Of a stretch of DNA of 64,000 nt, positions 41,768-50,810 are shown one piece after another. The notes under the pieces were generated by a model. The model saw nothing but the letters and a program-made list of their open reading frames with translations, was not told the origin of the DNA and searched no databases. The DNA is from Bradyrhizobium manausense (GTDB taxonomy: Bacteria; Pseudomonadota; Alphaproteobacteria; Rhizobiales; Xanthobacteraceae). Position 1 is the stretch's first letter. Each line of letters starts with the position of its first letter. The position numbers and the translations under genes were made by a program. The stretch is from positions 620,001-684,000 of the forward strand of contig NZ_JAFCJI010000001.1 of NCBI RefSeq assembly GCF_018131105.1, given 5' to 3'.

Positions 41768-42433
41768 CTAATGCTCGTGCCCATGCTCCGGCAGCGTCAG
41801 CCCAAACACCTTCACGAGATCAGCCACCTGCTCGGGCGACAGATGCCGCGGGTTCAACCCTCGCAGCAGGAGATACAGCTTAGCCGTCTCCTCCAGCTCC
41901 TCCGTCGCGAATACGGCCGCTTCCAGCGTGTCGCCGGCGACGACTGGGCCGTGATTGGCGAGCAGCACCGATGAATATTTCCCGGCCAGCCCCTTGATCG
42001 CATCCGCGACTGCTGGATCGCCGGGGCGGTAATAGGGCACGAGCGCGGTGGCGCCGCATTTCATGAGGTAATAAGCCGTCATCGGCGGCAGCGCGGCGCG
42101 CGGGTCGATCTCGGGCAGCATCGAGAGCGCGACCGAATGGGTTGAATGCAAATGCACGATCGCGCGCGCACTTCCGCGCGTGTCATAGAGCGCAGTGTGC
42201 AGTGGAACTTCCTTTGTCGGCGCATCGCCGGAGACCAGGCGACCTTGCTCGTCCAGCCGCGACAGCTTTGAGGGATCGAGGAAGCCAAGCGAGGCGTTGG
42301 TCGGCGTCACCAGCCAGCCGCCGCCATCCAGCCGGACGCTGATATTGCCTGAAGAGCCAGGCGTCAGTCCGCGCTCGAACAGGGACCGTCCGAACCGGCA
42401 GATATCCTCGCGCAGCCTTGTCTCGTCGCTCAT
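41768..42433 (-). CDS. otnC: Class II aldolase, 3-oxo-tetronate 4-phosphate decarboxylase OtnC
   Basis: This is a 221-residue class II aldolase/adducin-fold protein. Zn ligands lie in HLHSTHS (near residue 95) and a distal histidine in NHGP (near 160). GSSGNISVR opens the phosphate-binding part. OtnC decarboxylates 3-oxo-tetronate 4-phosphate to dihydroxyacetone phosphate. An ATG at 42433 is used, and another three codons up (42442) is possible. It is divergent from ltnD-otnI-otnK, which encode the other steps, with 114 bases between. The tail is His-rich (PEHGHEH). Confidence 0.88.
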   Translation of the reverse strand: MSDETRLREDICRFGRSLFERGLTPGSSGNISVRLDGGGWLVTPTNASLGFLDPSKLSRLDEQGRLVSGDAPTKEVPLHTALYDTRGSARAIVHLHSTHSVALSMLPEIDPRAALPPMTAYYLMKCGATALVPYYRPGDPAVADAIKGLAGKYSSVLLANHGPVVAGDTLEAAVFATEELEETAKLYLLLRGLNPRHLSPEQVADLVKVFGLTLPEHGHEH

Positions 42434-42547
42434 GGCCGTCATGCCTGCTTGTCTCACGCTTTGGCAGCGCGGCCAAGGCGTGTTATTCGAGGTTACGAGC
42501 CGCCGCAAAGGCCGGTCTGCCGGGAAACGTTCGCAAGGGTTAGTTGC

Positions 42548-43465
42548 ATGTCCGCCTCCACGTCACAAAACCAGCGCATCGCGGTCATCGGGCTCGGCTC
42601 GATGGGATACGGGATGGCGACTTCGCTGAAGCGCGCCGGGCACACCGTGACCGGCTGCGATGTTTCTGCCGATGCGGTCGCGCGTTTCGTCAAGGACGGC
42701 GGCGCTGGCGCGACAACGCCGGCCGAGGCGGCCAAGGGCGCCGACATCGTCGTCAGCGTCGTCGTCAACGCCGCCCAGACTGAAGCGATCCTGTTCGGCA
42801 AGGATGGCGTCGCCGAGGCCCTGCCGAAAGACAGCGTCTTCATCTCGTCCGCCACGATGGATCCCGACGTGGCCCGGCGCCTGGCAAAACAGCTGGAAGC
42901 GACCGGCCGGCATTACCTGGATGCACCGATCTCCGGCGGCGCACAGCGCGCCGCGCAAGGCGAGTTGACGATCCTCGCGTCCGGCAGCGCTGCGGCCTTC
43001 GCCAAGGCGCGCCCGGCGCTCGATGCCATGGCGGCAAAGCTCTACGAACTCGGTGATGCCGCGGGGCAGGGCGCTGCGTTCAAGATGATCAACCAACTGC
43101 TGGCCGGCGTGCATATCGCTGCCGCGAGCGAAGCGATGGCGTTCGCGGCCAAGCAGGGCCTCGACATCCGCAAGGTCTATGAGGTTATCACGGCCTCCGC
43201 CGGCAATTCCTGGATGTTCGAGAACCGCATGCCGCATGTGCTCGACGGCGATTACACGCCGCGTAGCGCGGTCGAGATATTTGTGAAGGATCTCGGCATC
43301 ATCCAGGACATGGCACGTACCGCCAGATTCCCGGTGCCGGTCTCCGCCGCGGCCCTCCAGATGTTCCTGATGACGTCGGCATCAGGCATGGGGCGTGACG
43401 ACGACGCCTCGGTCGCGCGGATGTATGCGCAGATCACCGGCGTCAAGCTTCCCGGCGACAAGTAA
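42548..43465 (+). CDS. ltnD: L-threonate dehydrogenase-type beta-hydroxyacid dehydrogenase
   Basis: This is a 305-residue member of the 3-hydroxyisobutyrate dehydrogenase family. The NAD loop is VIGLGSMGYGMATSL (near residue 11), the substrate loop DAPISGGAQRAAQG (near 125), and the catalytic Lys is in FKMINQLLAG (near 175). LtnD oxidises L-threonate to 2-oxo-tetronate. Its neighbours otnI and otnK are the specific evidence for threonate rather than hydroxyisobutyrate. The ATG at 42548 has AAGGGTTAG upstream; an earlier in-frame start adds an unlikely Arg-rich leader. Confidence 0.9.
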   Translation: MSASTSQNQRIAVIGLGSMGYGMATSLKRAGHTVTGCDVSADAVARFVKDGGAGATTPAEAAKGADIVVSVVVNAAQTEAILFGKDGVAEALPKDSVFISSATMDPDVARRLAKQLEATGRHYLDAPISGGAQRAAQGELTILASGSAAAFAKARPALDAMAAKLYELGDAAGQGAAFKMINQLLAGVHIAAASEAMAFAAKQGLDIRKVYEVITASAGNSWMFENRMPHVLDGDYTPRSAVEIFVKDLGIIQDMARTARFPVPVSAAALQMFLMTSASGMGRDDDASVARMYAQITGVKLPGDK

Positions 43466-43479
43466 GAAGAGGATCTGCA

Positions 43480-44262
43480 ATGCCCCGTTTCGCCGCCAAC
43501 CTCTCGATGATGTTCACCGAGGTGCCGTTCCTCGACCGCTTCGATGCCGCCGCTCAAGCTGGATTCACCGCTGTCGAATTTCTCTTCCCTTACGACCACG
43601 CGGTCGAAGCGGTCGGCGAGCGCCTCAAGCGCAACGGCCTGACGCAGGCATTGTTCAACCTGCCGCCGGGTGACTGGAACGCCGGCGAGAAGGGCTTTGC
43701 CGCGTTGCCGGCGCGGTTCAATGATCTCAAGGCGAGCCTGGAAACGGCGCTGCCTTACGCCAAGGCCACCGGCGTCAAGCGGTTGCATTTGATGGCCGGC
43801 ATCGCCAATCGCGGCGAGCGCGTTGCGATCGAGGCCTTCTACAAATCGGTGGCGTGGGCCGCCGAATTCTTCGCAGCGCATGGCATCGACATCGTGCTCG
43901 AGCCGATCAACGCGCGCAACGTGCCCGGCTACTTCCTCAATGATTTCGGCTTCGCGCGCGACCTGATCCAGGAGTTGCGGCTTCCGAACGTGAAGCTCCA
44001 GTTCGATATCTATCACTGCGGGATCATCCATGGTGACGTCACCATGCGGCTGCGCGAGATGATGCCGATCATCGGCCACATCCAGATCGCCAGCATTCCC
44101 TCGCGCAACGAGCCTGACGGCGAGGAGCTGAACTATCCGTTCCTGTTCGATGAACTCGACCGCCTCGGCTATGCCGGCTTCGTCGGCTGCGAATACAATC
44201 CGCGTGGCAAGACCACTGACGGCCTCGCCTGGTTCAAGCCCTATGCGGGAGTGAAGCCGTGA
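43480..44262 (+). CDS. otnI: 2-oxo-tetronate isomerase OtnI (hydroxypyruvate isomerase family)
   Basis: This is a 260-residue TIM barrel. It opens FAANLSMMFTEVPFLDRFDAA as OtnI/Hyi proteins do. Metal ligands are likely in LEPIN (near residue 143), LQFDIYHCG (near 173) and the late GCEYNPRG. The enzyme isomerises 2-oxo-tetronate to 3-oxo-tetronate. Without the neighbours hydroxypyruvate isomerase would be equally likely. AAGAAGAGGA precedes the ATG. The stop overlaps the GTG of otnK. Confidence 0.9.
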   Translation: MPRFAANLSMMFTEVPFLDRFDAAAQAGFTAVEFLFPYDHAVEAVGERLKRNGLTQALFNLPPGDWNAGEKGFAALPARFNDLKASLETALPYAKATGVKRLHLMAGIANRGERVAIEAFYKSVAWAAEFFAAHGIDIVLEPINARNVPGYFLNDFGFARDLIQELRLPNVKLQFDIYHCGIIHGDVTMRLREMMPIIGHIQIASIPSRNEPDGEELNYPFLFDELDRLGYAGFVGCEYNPRGKTTDGLAWFKPYAGVKP

Positions 44263-45527
44263 CCCTCGCATTGGGCTGCATTGCCGACGACTACACCGGC
44301 GCCTCCGATCTCGCCAACACGCTGACCCGCGCGGGCCTGCGCACCGTACAGACCATCGGGGTGCCGGCCTCCGACCTCGCATTGCCCGAGGTCGACGCCG
44401 TCGTGGTGTCGCTGAAGAGCCGTTCGATCGAGGCGGGGCTTGCCGTGTCGCGCTCGCGCGAGGCAGAGAGATGGCTGCGTGCTCGCGGCGCGGGCCATGT
44501 GCTGTTCAAGATCTGCTCGACCTTCGATTCCACCGCTTCAGGCAACATCGGTCCGGTGATGGACGCGCTGCGCGCCGAGGGCGTCGTGTTGGTGACGCCC
44601 GCTTTCCCGGAGACCGGCCGCACTGTCTATCAGGGCAATCTGTTCGTCGGCGCCGTGCCGCTGAACGAGAGCCCGCTCAAGGACCACCCGCTCAACCCGA
44701 TGCACGATTCCAACCTGGTGCGCGTGCTGGCGCGCCAGAGCAGGACGCAGATCGGGCTCGTCGATCTCGCGACGTTGACGCGCGGGGCGGAGGCCGTACG
44801 GGCCCGGCTTGCCGAACTCTCGGGCAAGGGCGTCGGGGCCGCGATCGTCGACGCCGTGTTCGACCGCGACCTCGAGACCATCGGTCTTGTCGCCGCGGAA
44901 CACAGGCTGTCCGTCGGCGCCTCCGGCATCGGCCTTGGGCTCGCCCGCGCGCTGGTGTCGACCGGCAAGGTCAAGTCGGCCGCGGCCAGCAGCGACCAGG
45001 GGGCCGCTGTTGGCGGACCGGTGGCGTGCCTCGCCGGCAGCTGCTCGCAGGCCACCTTGCAGCAGATCGCCAATGCCGAGCGCGTCATGCCGGTGCTTCA
45101 TCTCGATACCGACCGTATTCTTACGGGGGCAAATGAAACGCAGCGTGCGCTGGACTGGGCGGGACAACGATTGGCCCAGGGACCAGTGCTGATTGCGTCG
45201 AGCGCGACGCCTGCTGACGTCGCCGCACTTCAGGCGCGGCACGGCCGCGACGCCGCAGGGCATGCGATCGAGCAGACGATGGCCGACATCGCCGAAAATC
45301 TCGTGAAATCAGGCGTGCGGCGACTGATCGTCGCGGGCGGTGAGACGTCCGGCGCGGTCGTCGATCGGTTGAAGATTCCCGGATTCCTCGTGGGGACAGA
45401 GATCGCTTCGGGCGTTCCGGTTCTGCGCGCGGTGGGGGCTGCGGCAGGTGAGATGCTGCTCGCGCTGAAGTCCGGCAACTTCGGCGGCCCTGAGTTTTTC
45501 TCGGATGCGATGAGGCTCATGCACTGA
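44259..45527 (+). CDS. otnK: 3-oxo-tetronate kinase OtnK (four-carbon acid sugar kinase)
   Basis: This is a 422-residue protein with the N-terminal sugar-binding DUF1537 half (LGCIADDYTGASDLANTL at residues 5-22; STFDSTASGNIGP near 85) and the C-terminal nucleotide-binding half (VAGGETSGAVVDRL near 355). OtnK phosphorylates 3-oxo-tetronate at C4. It starts at GTG 44259, overlapping the otnI stop, as expected for a coupled operon. With LtnD, OtnI and OtnC it completes L-threonate conversion to DHAP. Confidence 0.93.
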   Translation: MTLALGCIADDYTGASDLANTLTRAGLRTVQTIGVPASDLALPEVDAVVVSLKSRSIEAGLAVSRSREAERWLRARGAGHVLFKICSTFDSTASGNIGPVMDALRAEGVVLVTPAFPETGRTVYQGNLFVGAVPLNESPLKDHPLNPMHDSNLVRVLARQSRTQIGLVDLATLTRGAEAVRARLAELSGKGVGAAIVDAVFDRDLETIGLVAAEHRLSVGASGIGLGLARALVSTGKVKSAAASSDQGAAVGGPVACLAGSCSQATLQQIANAERVMPVLHLDTDRILTGANETQRALDWAGQRLAQGPVLIASSATPADVAALQARHGRDAAGHAIEQTMADIAENLVKSGVRRLIVAGGETSGAVVDRLKIPGFLVGTEIASGVPVLRAVGAAAGEMLLALKSGNFGGPEFFSDAMRLMH

Positions 45528-45567
45528 GCGCAGAGCATCCTTAGTCCCTCATTCATTTCTTTGAGGT

Positions 45568-45584
45568 TCCGTACCCCGTACGGA
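45568..45584. promoter_or_regulatory. 7-3-7 palindrome upstream of the chemoreceptor gene
   Basis: TCCGTAC-CCC-GTACGGA is a perfect 17-base inverted repeat, 112 bases before the chemoreceptor start and 40 after otnK. It may be an operator. No T-run follows, so it is unlikely to be a terminator. Confidence 0.4.
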
Positions 45585-45695
45585 GTCGTAGATAACAACT
45601 GCTCAGTCGCTTTGTTGTTGGGTGTCGGCGCCGCTGCTTTTGGTTGATCCGCAATTCCAGGATGCGCCGCCGCGCCAACGCAAAGAGACCCGCTT

Positions 45696-47387
45696 ATGCT
45701 CGCCACCATCTCCATCCGTGCCAAGATCATCAGTGTCGTGGCGTTCCTGCTGGTCGCCATGGCCGGCATGGGCTTGCTCGCCGTCATGAAGATGCGGGCC
45801 ATCAATGCCAACACGGTCGATATCACCACGAACTGGATGCCGAGCGTGCGCGTGATCGGCGATCTGCGCGCCGGCGTCATCACTTACCGCAATGTCATCC
45901 GGGAGCACATGCTGGCGGAGACGCTGGATGAAAAGCTCGCGGCCGAGAAGATCCTGGCAACGGTGGTTGAGGCGAACACCAGGTTTCGCAAGACCTACGA
46001 GAGCATGATCACCTTGCCTGAAGAGAAGGCTCTCTACGGCCAATGGTCCAAGGCATGGGAAGATTACAAGAAGGGCACCCAGGAGGTCATGGCATTGTCG
46101 CGCCGGGATGCGGGCAAGATCCCGCACGATGCGCACGAGCTGAACTCCAAGACGGTCAACAAGATCGGCCTTGAGGCCGACGCCATTCTGGCCAAGGACA
46201 TCGAACTGAACAACAAGGGCGGCGATCGGGCCTCTGAGGACGCATCCAGCACCTTCTATTACGCCTTCATGCTGGTCGCGATCATCCTTGGTGCCGCCGT
46301 CATCGCCGGCATCGGCGTCAGCTTCTACCTCGTCCAGGACGTCTCCAGCGGCATCAATTCGATCATCGCGCCGATGCAGGCGCTGGGTCGCGGTGATCTT
46401 TCCGCTCAAGTCCCGCATCGCGGCGAGAAGACCGAGATTGGATCCATGGCTGACGTGCTTCAGGTCTTCAAGGAGGCGTTGATCGCCAAGAAGGCCGCCG
46501 ACGAGGCCGCTGCGGCCGATGCCGAGGCCAAGATCGAGCGCGGCCGCCGCGTCGACAACATCACCCGCGACTTCGAGACCATGATCGGCGAGATCGTCCA
46601 GACCGTGTCGTCGGCCTCGACCCAGCTCGAGGCCTCCGCCTCGACGCTGACCTCGAGCGCCGACCGTTCGCAGCGGATGGCGACCACGGTTGCCGCGGCT
46701 TCGGAAGAAGCTTCCACCAACGTGCAGTCGGTGGCTTCGGCGACCGAAGAGATGGCCTCGTCCGTCGGCGAGATCAGCCGCCAGGTGCAGGAATCGGCGC
46801 GGATGGCGGGCGACGCCGTCGGCCAGGCCCGCGCCACCACCGATCGCGTCAGCGAGCTGTCAAAGGCGGCGTCCCGCATCGGCGACGTCGTCGAGCTGAT
46901 CAACACCATTGCCGGCCAGACCAACCTCTTGGCCCTCAATGCAACCATCGAGGCGGCGCGCGCCGGTGAAGCCGGCCGAGGCTTCGCGGTGGTCGCCTCC
47001 GAGGTGAAGGCGCTCGCCGAGCAGACTGCCAAGGCGACGGGCGAGATCGGCCAGCAGATCTCCGGCATCCAGGCGGCGACCAACGACTCGGTCGGCGCGA
47101 TCAAGGAAATCTCCTCGACCATCGAGCGGCTCTCGGAAATCTCCTCGGCCATCGCGGCCGCGGTGGAAGAGCAGGGCGCTGCGACCCAGGAAATCGCCCG
47201 CAACGTGCAGCAGGCGGCCCAGGGCACCCAGCAGGTCTCTTCCAACATCACCGATGTGCAGCGTGGCGCGACCGAGACCGGCACGGCCTCCTCGCAGGTG
47301 CTTTCGGCGGCGCAGATGCTGTCCAACGATTCGAGCCGGCTGAAGAATGAGGTCGGCAAGTTCCTGACCAACGTCCGTGCGGCGTAA
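45696..47387 (+). CDS. Methyl-accepting chemotaxis protein
   Basis: This is a 563-residue transmembrane chemoreceptor. Helix 1 is about residues 9-32, a four-helix-bundle sensor domain (about 33-185) faces the periplasm, and helix 2 is about 188-212. A HAMP domain (with [18 protein letters not shown]) precedes the signalling hairpin, whose tip is [34 protein letters not shown]. It controls CheA in response to a small ligand, perhaps one of the acids handled by neighbouring genes, but the ligand is unknown. No C-terminal NWETF-like pentapeptide is present. An intrinsic terminator follows. Confidence 0.95.
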   Translation: MLATISIRAKIISVVAFLLVAMAGMGLLAVMKMRAINANTVDITTNWMPSVRVIGDLRAGVITYRNVIREHMLAETLDEKLAAEKILATVVEANTRFRKTYESMITLPEEKALYGQWSKAWEDYKKGTQEVMALSRRDAGKIPHDAHELNSKTVNKIGLEADAILAKDIELNNKGGDRASEDASSTFYYAFMLVAIILGAAVIAGIGVSFYLVQDVSSGINSIIAPMQALGRGDLSAQVPHRGEKTEIGSMADVLQVFKEALIAKKAADEAAAADAEAKIERGRRVDNITRDFETMIGEIVQTVSSASTQLEASASTLTSSADRSQRMATTVAAASEEASTNVQSVASATEEMASSVGEISRQVQESARMAGDAVGQARATTDRVSELSKAASRIGDVVELINTIAGQTNLLALNATIEAARAGEAGRGFAVVASEVKALAEQTAKATGEIGQQISGIQAATNDSVGAIKEISSTIERLSEISSAIAAAVEEQGAATQEIARNVQQAAQGTQQVSSNITDVQRGATETGTASSQVLSAAQMLSNDSSRLKNEVGKFLTNVRAA

Positions 47388-47411
47388 GCCCAAGGACCAA
47401 TGGAAGTTCTG

Positions 47412-47437
47412 AAACGGCGCCCCCGGGCGCCGTTTTT
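47412..47437 (+). terminator. Intrinsic terminator of the chemoreceptor gene
   Basis: AAACGGCGCCC and GGGCGCCGTTT can pair over 11 bases around a tiny CC turn (in practice a shorter stem with a 4-6 base loop), followed by a T-run. It starts 25 bases after the stop. Confidence 0.88.
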
Positions 47438-47577
47438 ACGTGACTGAAGGGCGTTTCCGTCATCTTTCGGGCCGAGGCTGCATATCTGAAATGCGATTTC
47501 GCTGGGCAATAGCAGGGAAGTGACCGCGCGTGACGCGCTGCCATTGGCCATTTCTGCGGTGTTCGGGTAAATCAGCG

Positions 47578-47605
47578 CAGGGAAACCGTGGGGGCGTGTT
47601 CCCTG
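47578..47605 (+). other. Hairpin in the leader of the RND pump gene
   Basis: CAGGGAA (47578-47584) and TTCCCTG (47599-47605) pair around 14 bases, followed by TCCCCTTTTT, only about 25 bases before the RND start. It could be a weak attenuator in the leader or simply fold over the ribosome site. The rest of the 243-base gap (47388-47630) holds the chemoreceptor terminator and nothing else recognised. Confidence 0.35.
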
Positions 47606-47630
47606 TCCCCTTTTTGGAATTGCCTGACGA

Positions 47631-50600
47631 ATGATTGCTCTGGTCCGTATTGCCCTGAGCCGGCCCTACACGTTTGTCGTGCTGGCGCTCCTGCTTCTGA
47701 TCATCGGACCGCTGGCGGCGCTGCGGACGCCGACCGACATCTTTCCGGACATCCGCATCCCCGTGATCGGCGTGGTCTGGCAATACACCGGCCTGCCGCC
47801 CGACCAGATGTCCGGCCGCATCACCACGCCGTTCCAGCGGGCGCTGACGACGACCGTCAACGACATCGAGCACATCACCGCCAATTCCTATAACGGCGTT
47901 GGCATCATCAAGATCTTCTTCCAGCCCAACGTCGATATCCGCACCGCCAATGCGCAGGTCACGGCGATCTCGCAGACGCTGATCAAGCAGATGCCGCCGG
48001 GCGCGACGCCGCCGCTCATCCTGAACTACTCCGCCTCGACCGTGCCGATCATCCAGGTGGCGCTGTCGGGCGAAGGCCTGACCGAGCAGAACCTCGCCGA
48101 CATCGGCATCAACCAGCTCCGGACCCCGCTCGTCACCGTGCCGGGCGCCGCGATCCCGTATCCGTTCGGCGGCAAGCAGCGCCAGATCCAGATCGATCTC
48201 GATCCGACCGCGCTCCAGGCCCGGGGGCTATCAGGCCAGGACGTCGCCAATGCGCTCGCGGCCCAGAACCTGATCACGCCGGTCGGCACCCAGAAGATCG
48301 GCACGTTCGAGTACAGCATCCAGCTCAACAACTCGCCGCTCAAGATCGATGAGCTCGGCAACCTGCCGATCAAGACCGTCAACGGCGCGATGGTCTATGT
48401 CCGCGACGTCGCCACTGTGCGCGACGGCAATCCGCCACAGACCAACATCGTCCACGTCGACGGCAATCGCTCGGTGCTGATGATGGTGCTGAAAGCGGGC
48501 GCGACCTCGACGCTGGATATCATCGCCGGCATCAAGCAGAAGGTGATCGACGTCAAGGATCAGCTGCCGGATGCGCTGAAGATCGGCTTCATCGGCGACC
48601 AGTCGGTGTTCGTCCGCGGTGCGATCGAGGGCGTCGCCTTCGAAGGCGTGATCGCGGCGCTGCTCACCAGCGTCATGATCCTCTTGTTCCTCGGCAGCTG
48701 GCGTTCGACCGTCATCATCGCGGTCTCGATCCCGCTGTCGGTGCTCGGCGCGATCATCATGCTGTCGGCGATCGGCGAGACGCTCAACATCATGACGCTC
48801 GGCGGTCTCGCACTTGCCGTCGGCATTCTCGTCGACGACGCCACGGTGACCATCGAGAACATCAACTACCATCTCGAGCAGGGCAAGCCGGTCGAGCAAT
48901 CGATCCTCGACGGTGCCAACCAGATCGTGACGCCTGCGTTCGTCTCGCTGCTCTGTATCTGCATCGTGTTCGTGCCGATGTTCTTCCTCAACGGTGTTGC
49001 GCGCTTCCTGTTCGTGCCGATGGCGGAAGCGGTGATGTTCGCGATGATCTGGTCGTTCATCCTGTCGCGCACGCTGGTGCCGACCATGGCGAACTATCTG
49101 CTGCATGCGCATGTCCATCACGAGGGCGAACCGCCGAAGTCGCGCAATCCCTTCGTCTGGTTCCAGCGCGGTTTCGAGAAGCGGTTCGATCGCATTCGCG
49201 GTGGCTATCACGACCTCCTGGGCCTTGCGATGGCGCATCGCATGGTGTTCGTCGCGTGCTTCCTTTGCGTGGTCGGGGCGTCCTTCGCGCTGGTGCCGTT
49301 CCTGGGCCGCAATTTCTTCCCCGCGGTCGATGCCGGCAACATCCTGATGCATGTGCGCACCCAGGTCGGCACCCGCGTCGAGGAGAACGCCAACCACCTC
49401 GCCGACGTGCAGAAGGCGATCCGCAAGCTGATCCCGGGTGAGATCGAGACCATGACCGACAACATCGGCATGCCGATCTCCGGCATCAACATGACCTACA
49501 ACAACACCGGCGTGATCGGTCCGCAGGACGGCGACATCCAGATCAAGCTGAAGGAAGGCCACAAGCCGACCGAGGAGCACGTGAAGGTACTGCGCGAGCA
49601 GTTACCCCGGCTGTTCCCGGGCGTCAGCTTCGCCTTCCTGCCTGCCGACATCGTCAGCCAGATCCTGAATTTCGGTGCGCCCGCACCGATAGATCTGCAA
49701 ATCCGCGGCGCCAATCTCAGCGCCAATTTTGCTTACGCCAACAGCCTGCTGGCAAAGGTTCGCAAGATTCCCGGCGTTGCCGATGCGCGCATCCAGCAAT
49801 CGCCGAACCTGCCGACGTTCAACATCGATGTCGATCGCACCCGCGCGCAATATGTCGGCCTGACCGAGCGCGACGTCACCAACAGCCTCGTGGTCAATCT
49901 CGCCGGCTCCTCGCAGGTGGCGCCGACCTACTTTCTCAATCCTGAGAACGGCGTGTCCTATTCGATCGTGATGCAGACGCCGCAATATCAGATCGATTCG
50001 CTTAGCGCGCTCCAGACGCTGCCGATTACCGCGGCTGGCGCCTCGCAATCACCAATCCTTGGCGGCATTGCCGACATCAAGCGCTCGGTCTCGAGCGCGG
50101 TGGTGTCGCAATACGATATCCAATCGATGGTGCAGATTTTTGCGACGACCTCGGGCCGCGATCTCGGCGCCGTCTCCAATGACATCCGCCAGGTCATCGC
50201 CGACACCGCCAAGGAGGTGCCGAAGGGGTCGTCCGTGGTGCTGCTCGGCCAGGTGCAGACCATGAACAGTGCTTTCACGGGCCTGCTGTTCGGCCTGCTC
50301 GGCGCCGTTGTGCTGATCTACTTCCTGATCGTCGTGAACTTCCAGTCGTGGTCCGATCCGTTCGTGATCATCACGGCGCTGCCGGCCGCGCTTGCCGGGA
50401 TCGTCTGGATGCTGTTCACGACCCAGACCACGCTGTCGGTCCCGGCGCTGACGGGCGCCATCATGTGCATGGGTGTTGCCACCGCAAACAGCGTGCTGGT
50501 GATCTCCTTCGCCCGCGAGCGCTATGAAGAGCTCGGCGACCCCATCGCGGCCGCGCTGGAAGCCGGGTTCGTTCGGTTCCGGCCGGTGCTGATGACCGCA

Positions 50601-50810
50601 CTCGCCATGATCATCGGCATGGCGCCAATGGCCCTCGGGCTCGGCGAGGGCGGCGAGCAGAATGCGCCGCTTGGCCGCGCCGTGATCGGCGGCCTGATCT
50701 TTGCAACTTTCGCCACGCTGATGTTTGTTCCCGTGGTGTTCAGTATGGTACACAAGAAGCAAGGCGCCAAAGCCGCCGCCCCCCTGGAGACTCCGCATGT
50801 CGCCCACTGA
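47631..50810 (+). CDS. RND family efflux pump inner-membrane protein
   Basis: This is a 1059-residue protein with the RND plan: helix 1 at 10-30, a large periplasmic porter loop, helices 2-6 (about 335-490), a second loop and helices 7-12 (about 870-1040). LAVGILVDDATVTIEN puts the proton-relay aspartates at D402/D403. The substrate cannot be told. Hydrophobic drugs, detergents or flavonoid signals are typical. The adaptor gene overlaps its end by 14 bases, the reverse of the common adaptor-first order. No outer-membrane channel gene is near. Confidence 0.94.
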   Translation: MIALVRIALSRPYTFVVLALLLLIIGPLAALRTPTDIFPDIRIPVIGVVWQYTGLPPDQMSGRITTPFQRALTTTVNDIEHITANSYNGVGIIKIFFQPNVDIRTANAQVTAISQTLIKQMPPGATPPLILNYSASTVPIIQVALSGEGLTEQNLADIGINQLRTPLVTVPGAAIPYPFGGKQRQIQIDLDPTALQARGLSGQDVANALAAQNLITPVGTQKIGTFEYSIQLNNSPLKIDELGNLPIKTVNGAMVYVRDVATVRDGNPPQTNIVHVDGNRSVLMMVLKAGATSTLDIIAGIKQKVIDVKDQLPDALKIGFIGDQSVFVRGAIEGVAFEGVIAALLTSVMILLFLGSWRSTVIIAVSIPLSVLGAIIMLSAIGETLNIMTLGGLALAVGILVDDATVTIENINYHLEQGKPVEQSILDGANQIVTPAFVSLLCICIVFVPMFFLNGVARFLFVPMAEAVMFAMIWSFILSRTLVPTMANYLLHAHVHHEGEPPKSRNPFVWFQRGFEKRFDRIRGGYHDLLGLAMAHRMVFVACFLCVVGASFALVPFLGRNFFPAVDAGNILMHVRTQVGTRVEENANHLADVQKAIRKLIPGEIETMTDNIGMPISGINMTYNNTGVIGPQDGDIQIKLKEGHKPTEEHVKVLREQLPRLFPGVSFAFLPADIVSQILNFGAPAPIDLQIRGANLSANFAYANSLLAKVRKIPGVADARIQQSPNLPTFNIDVDRTRAQYVGLTERDVTNSLVVNLAGSSQVAPTYFLNPENGVSYSIVMQTPQYQIDSLSALQTLPITAAGASQSPILGGIADIKRSVSSAVVSQYDIQSMVQIFATTSGRDLGAVSNDIRQVIADTAKEVPKGSSVVLLGQVQTMNSAFTGLLFGLLGAVVLIYFLIVVNFQSWSDPFVIITALPAALAGIVWMLFTTQTTLSVPALTGAIMCMGVATANSVLVISFARERYEELGDPIAAALEAGFVRFRPVLMTALAMIIGMAPMALGLGEGGEQNAPLGRAVIGGLIFATFATLMFVPVVFSMVHKKQGAKAAAPLETPHVAH

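Noticed and set aside
45568..45584. Terminator of otnK
   Set aside because: The stem is only 7 bp with a 3-base loop and no T-run, and it sits in AT-rich promoter-like DNA, so an operator is more likely.
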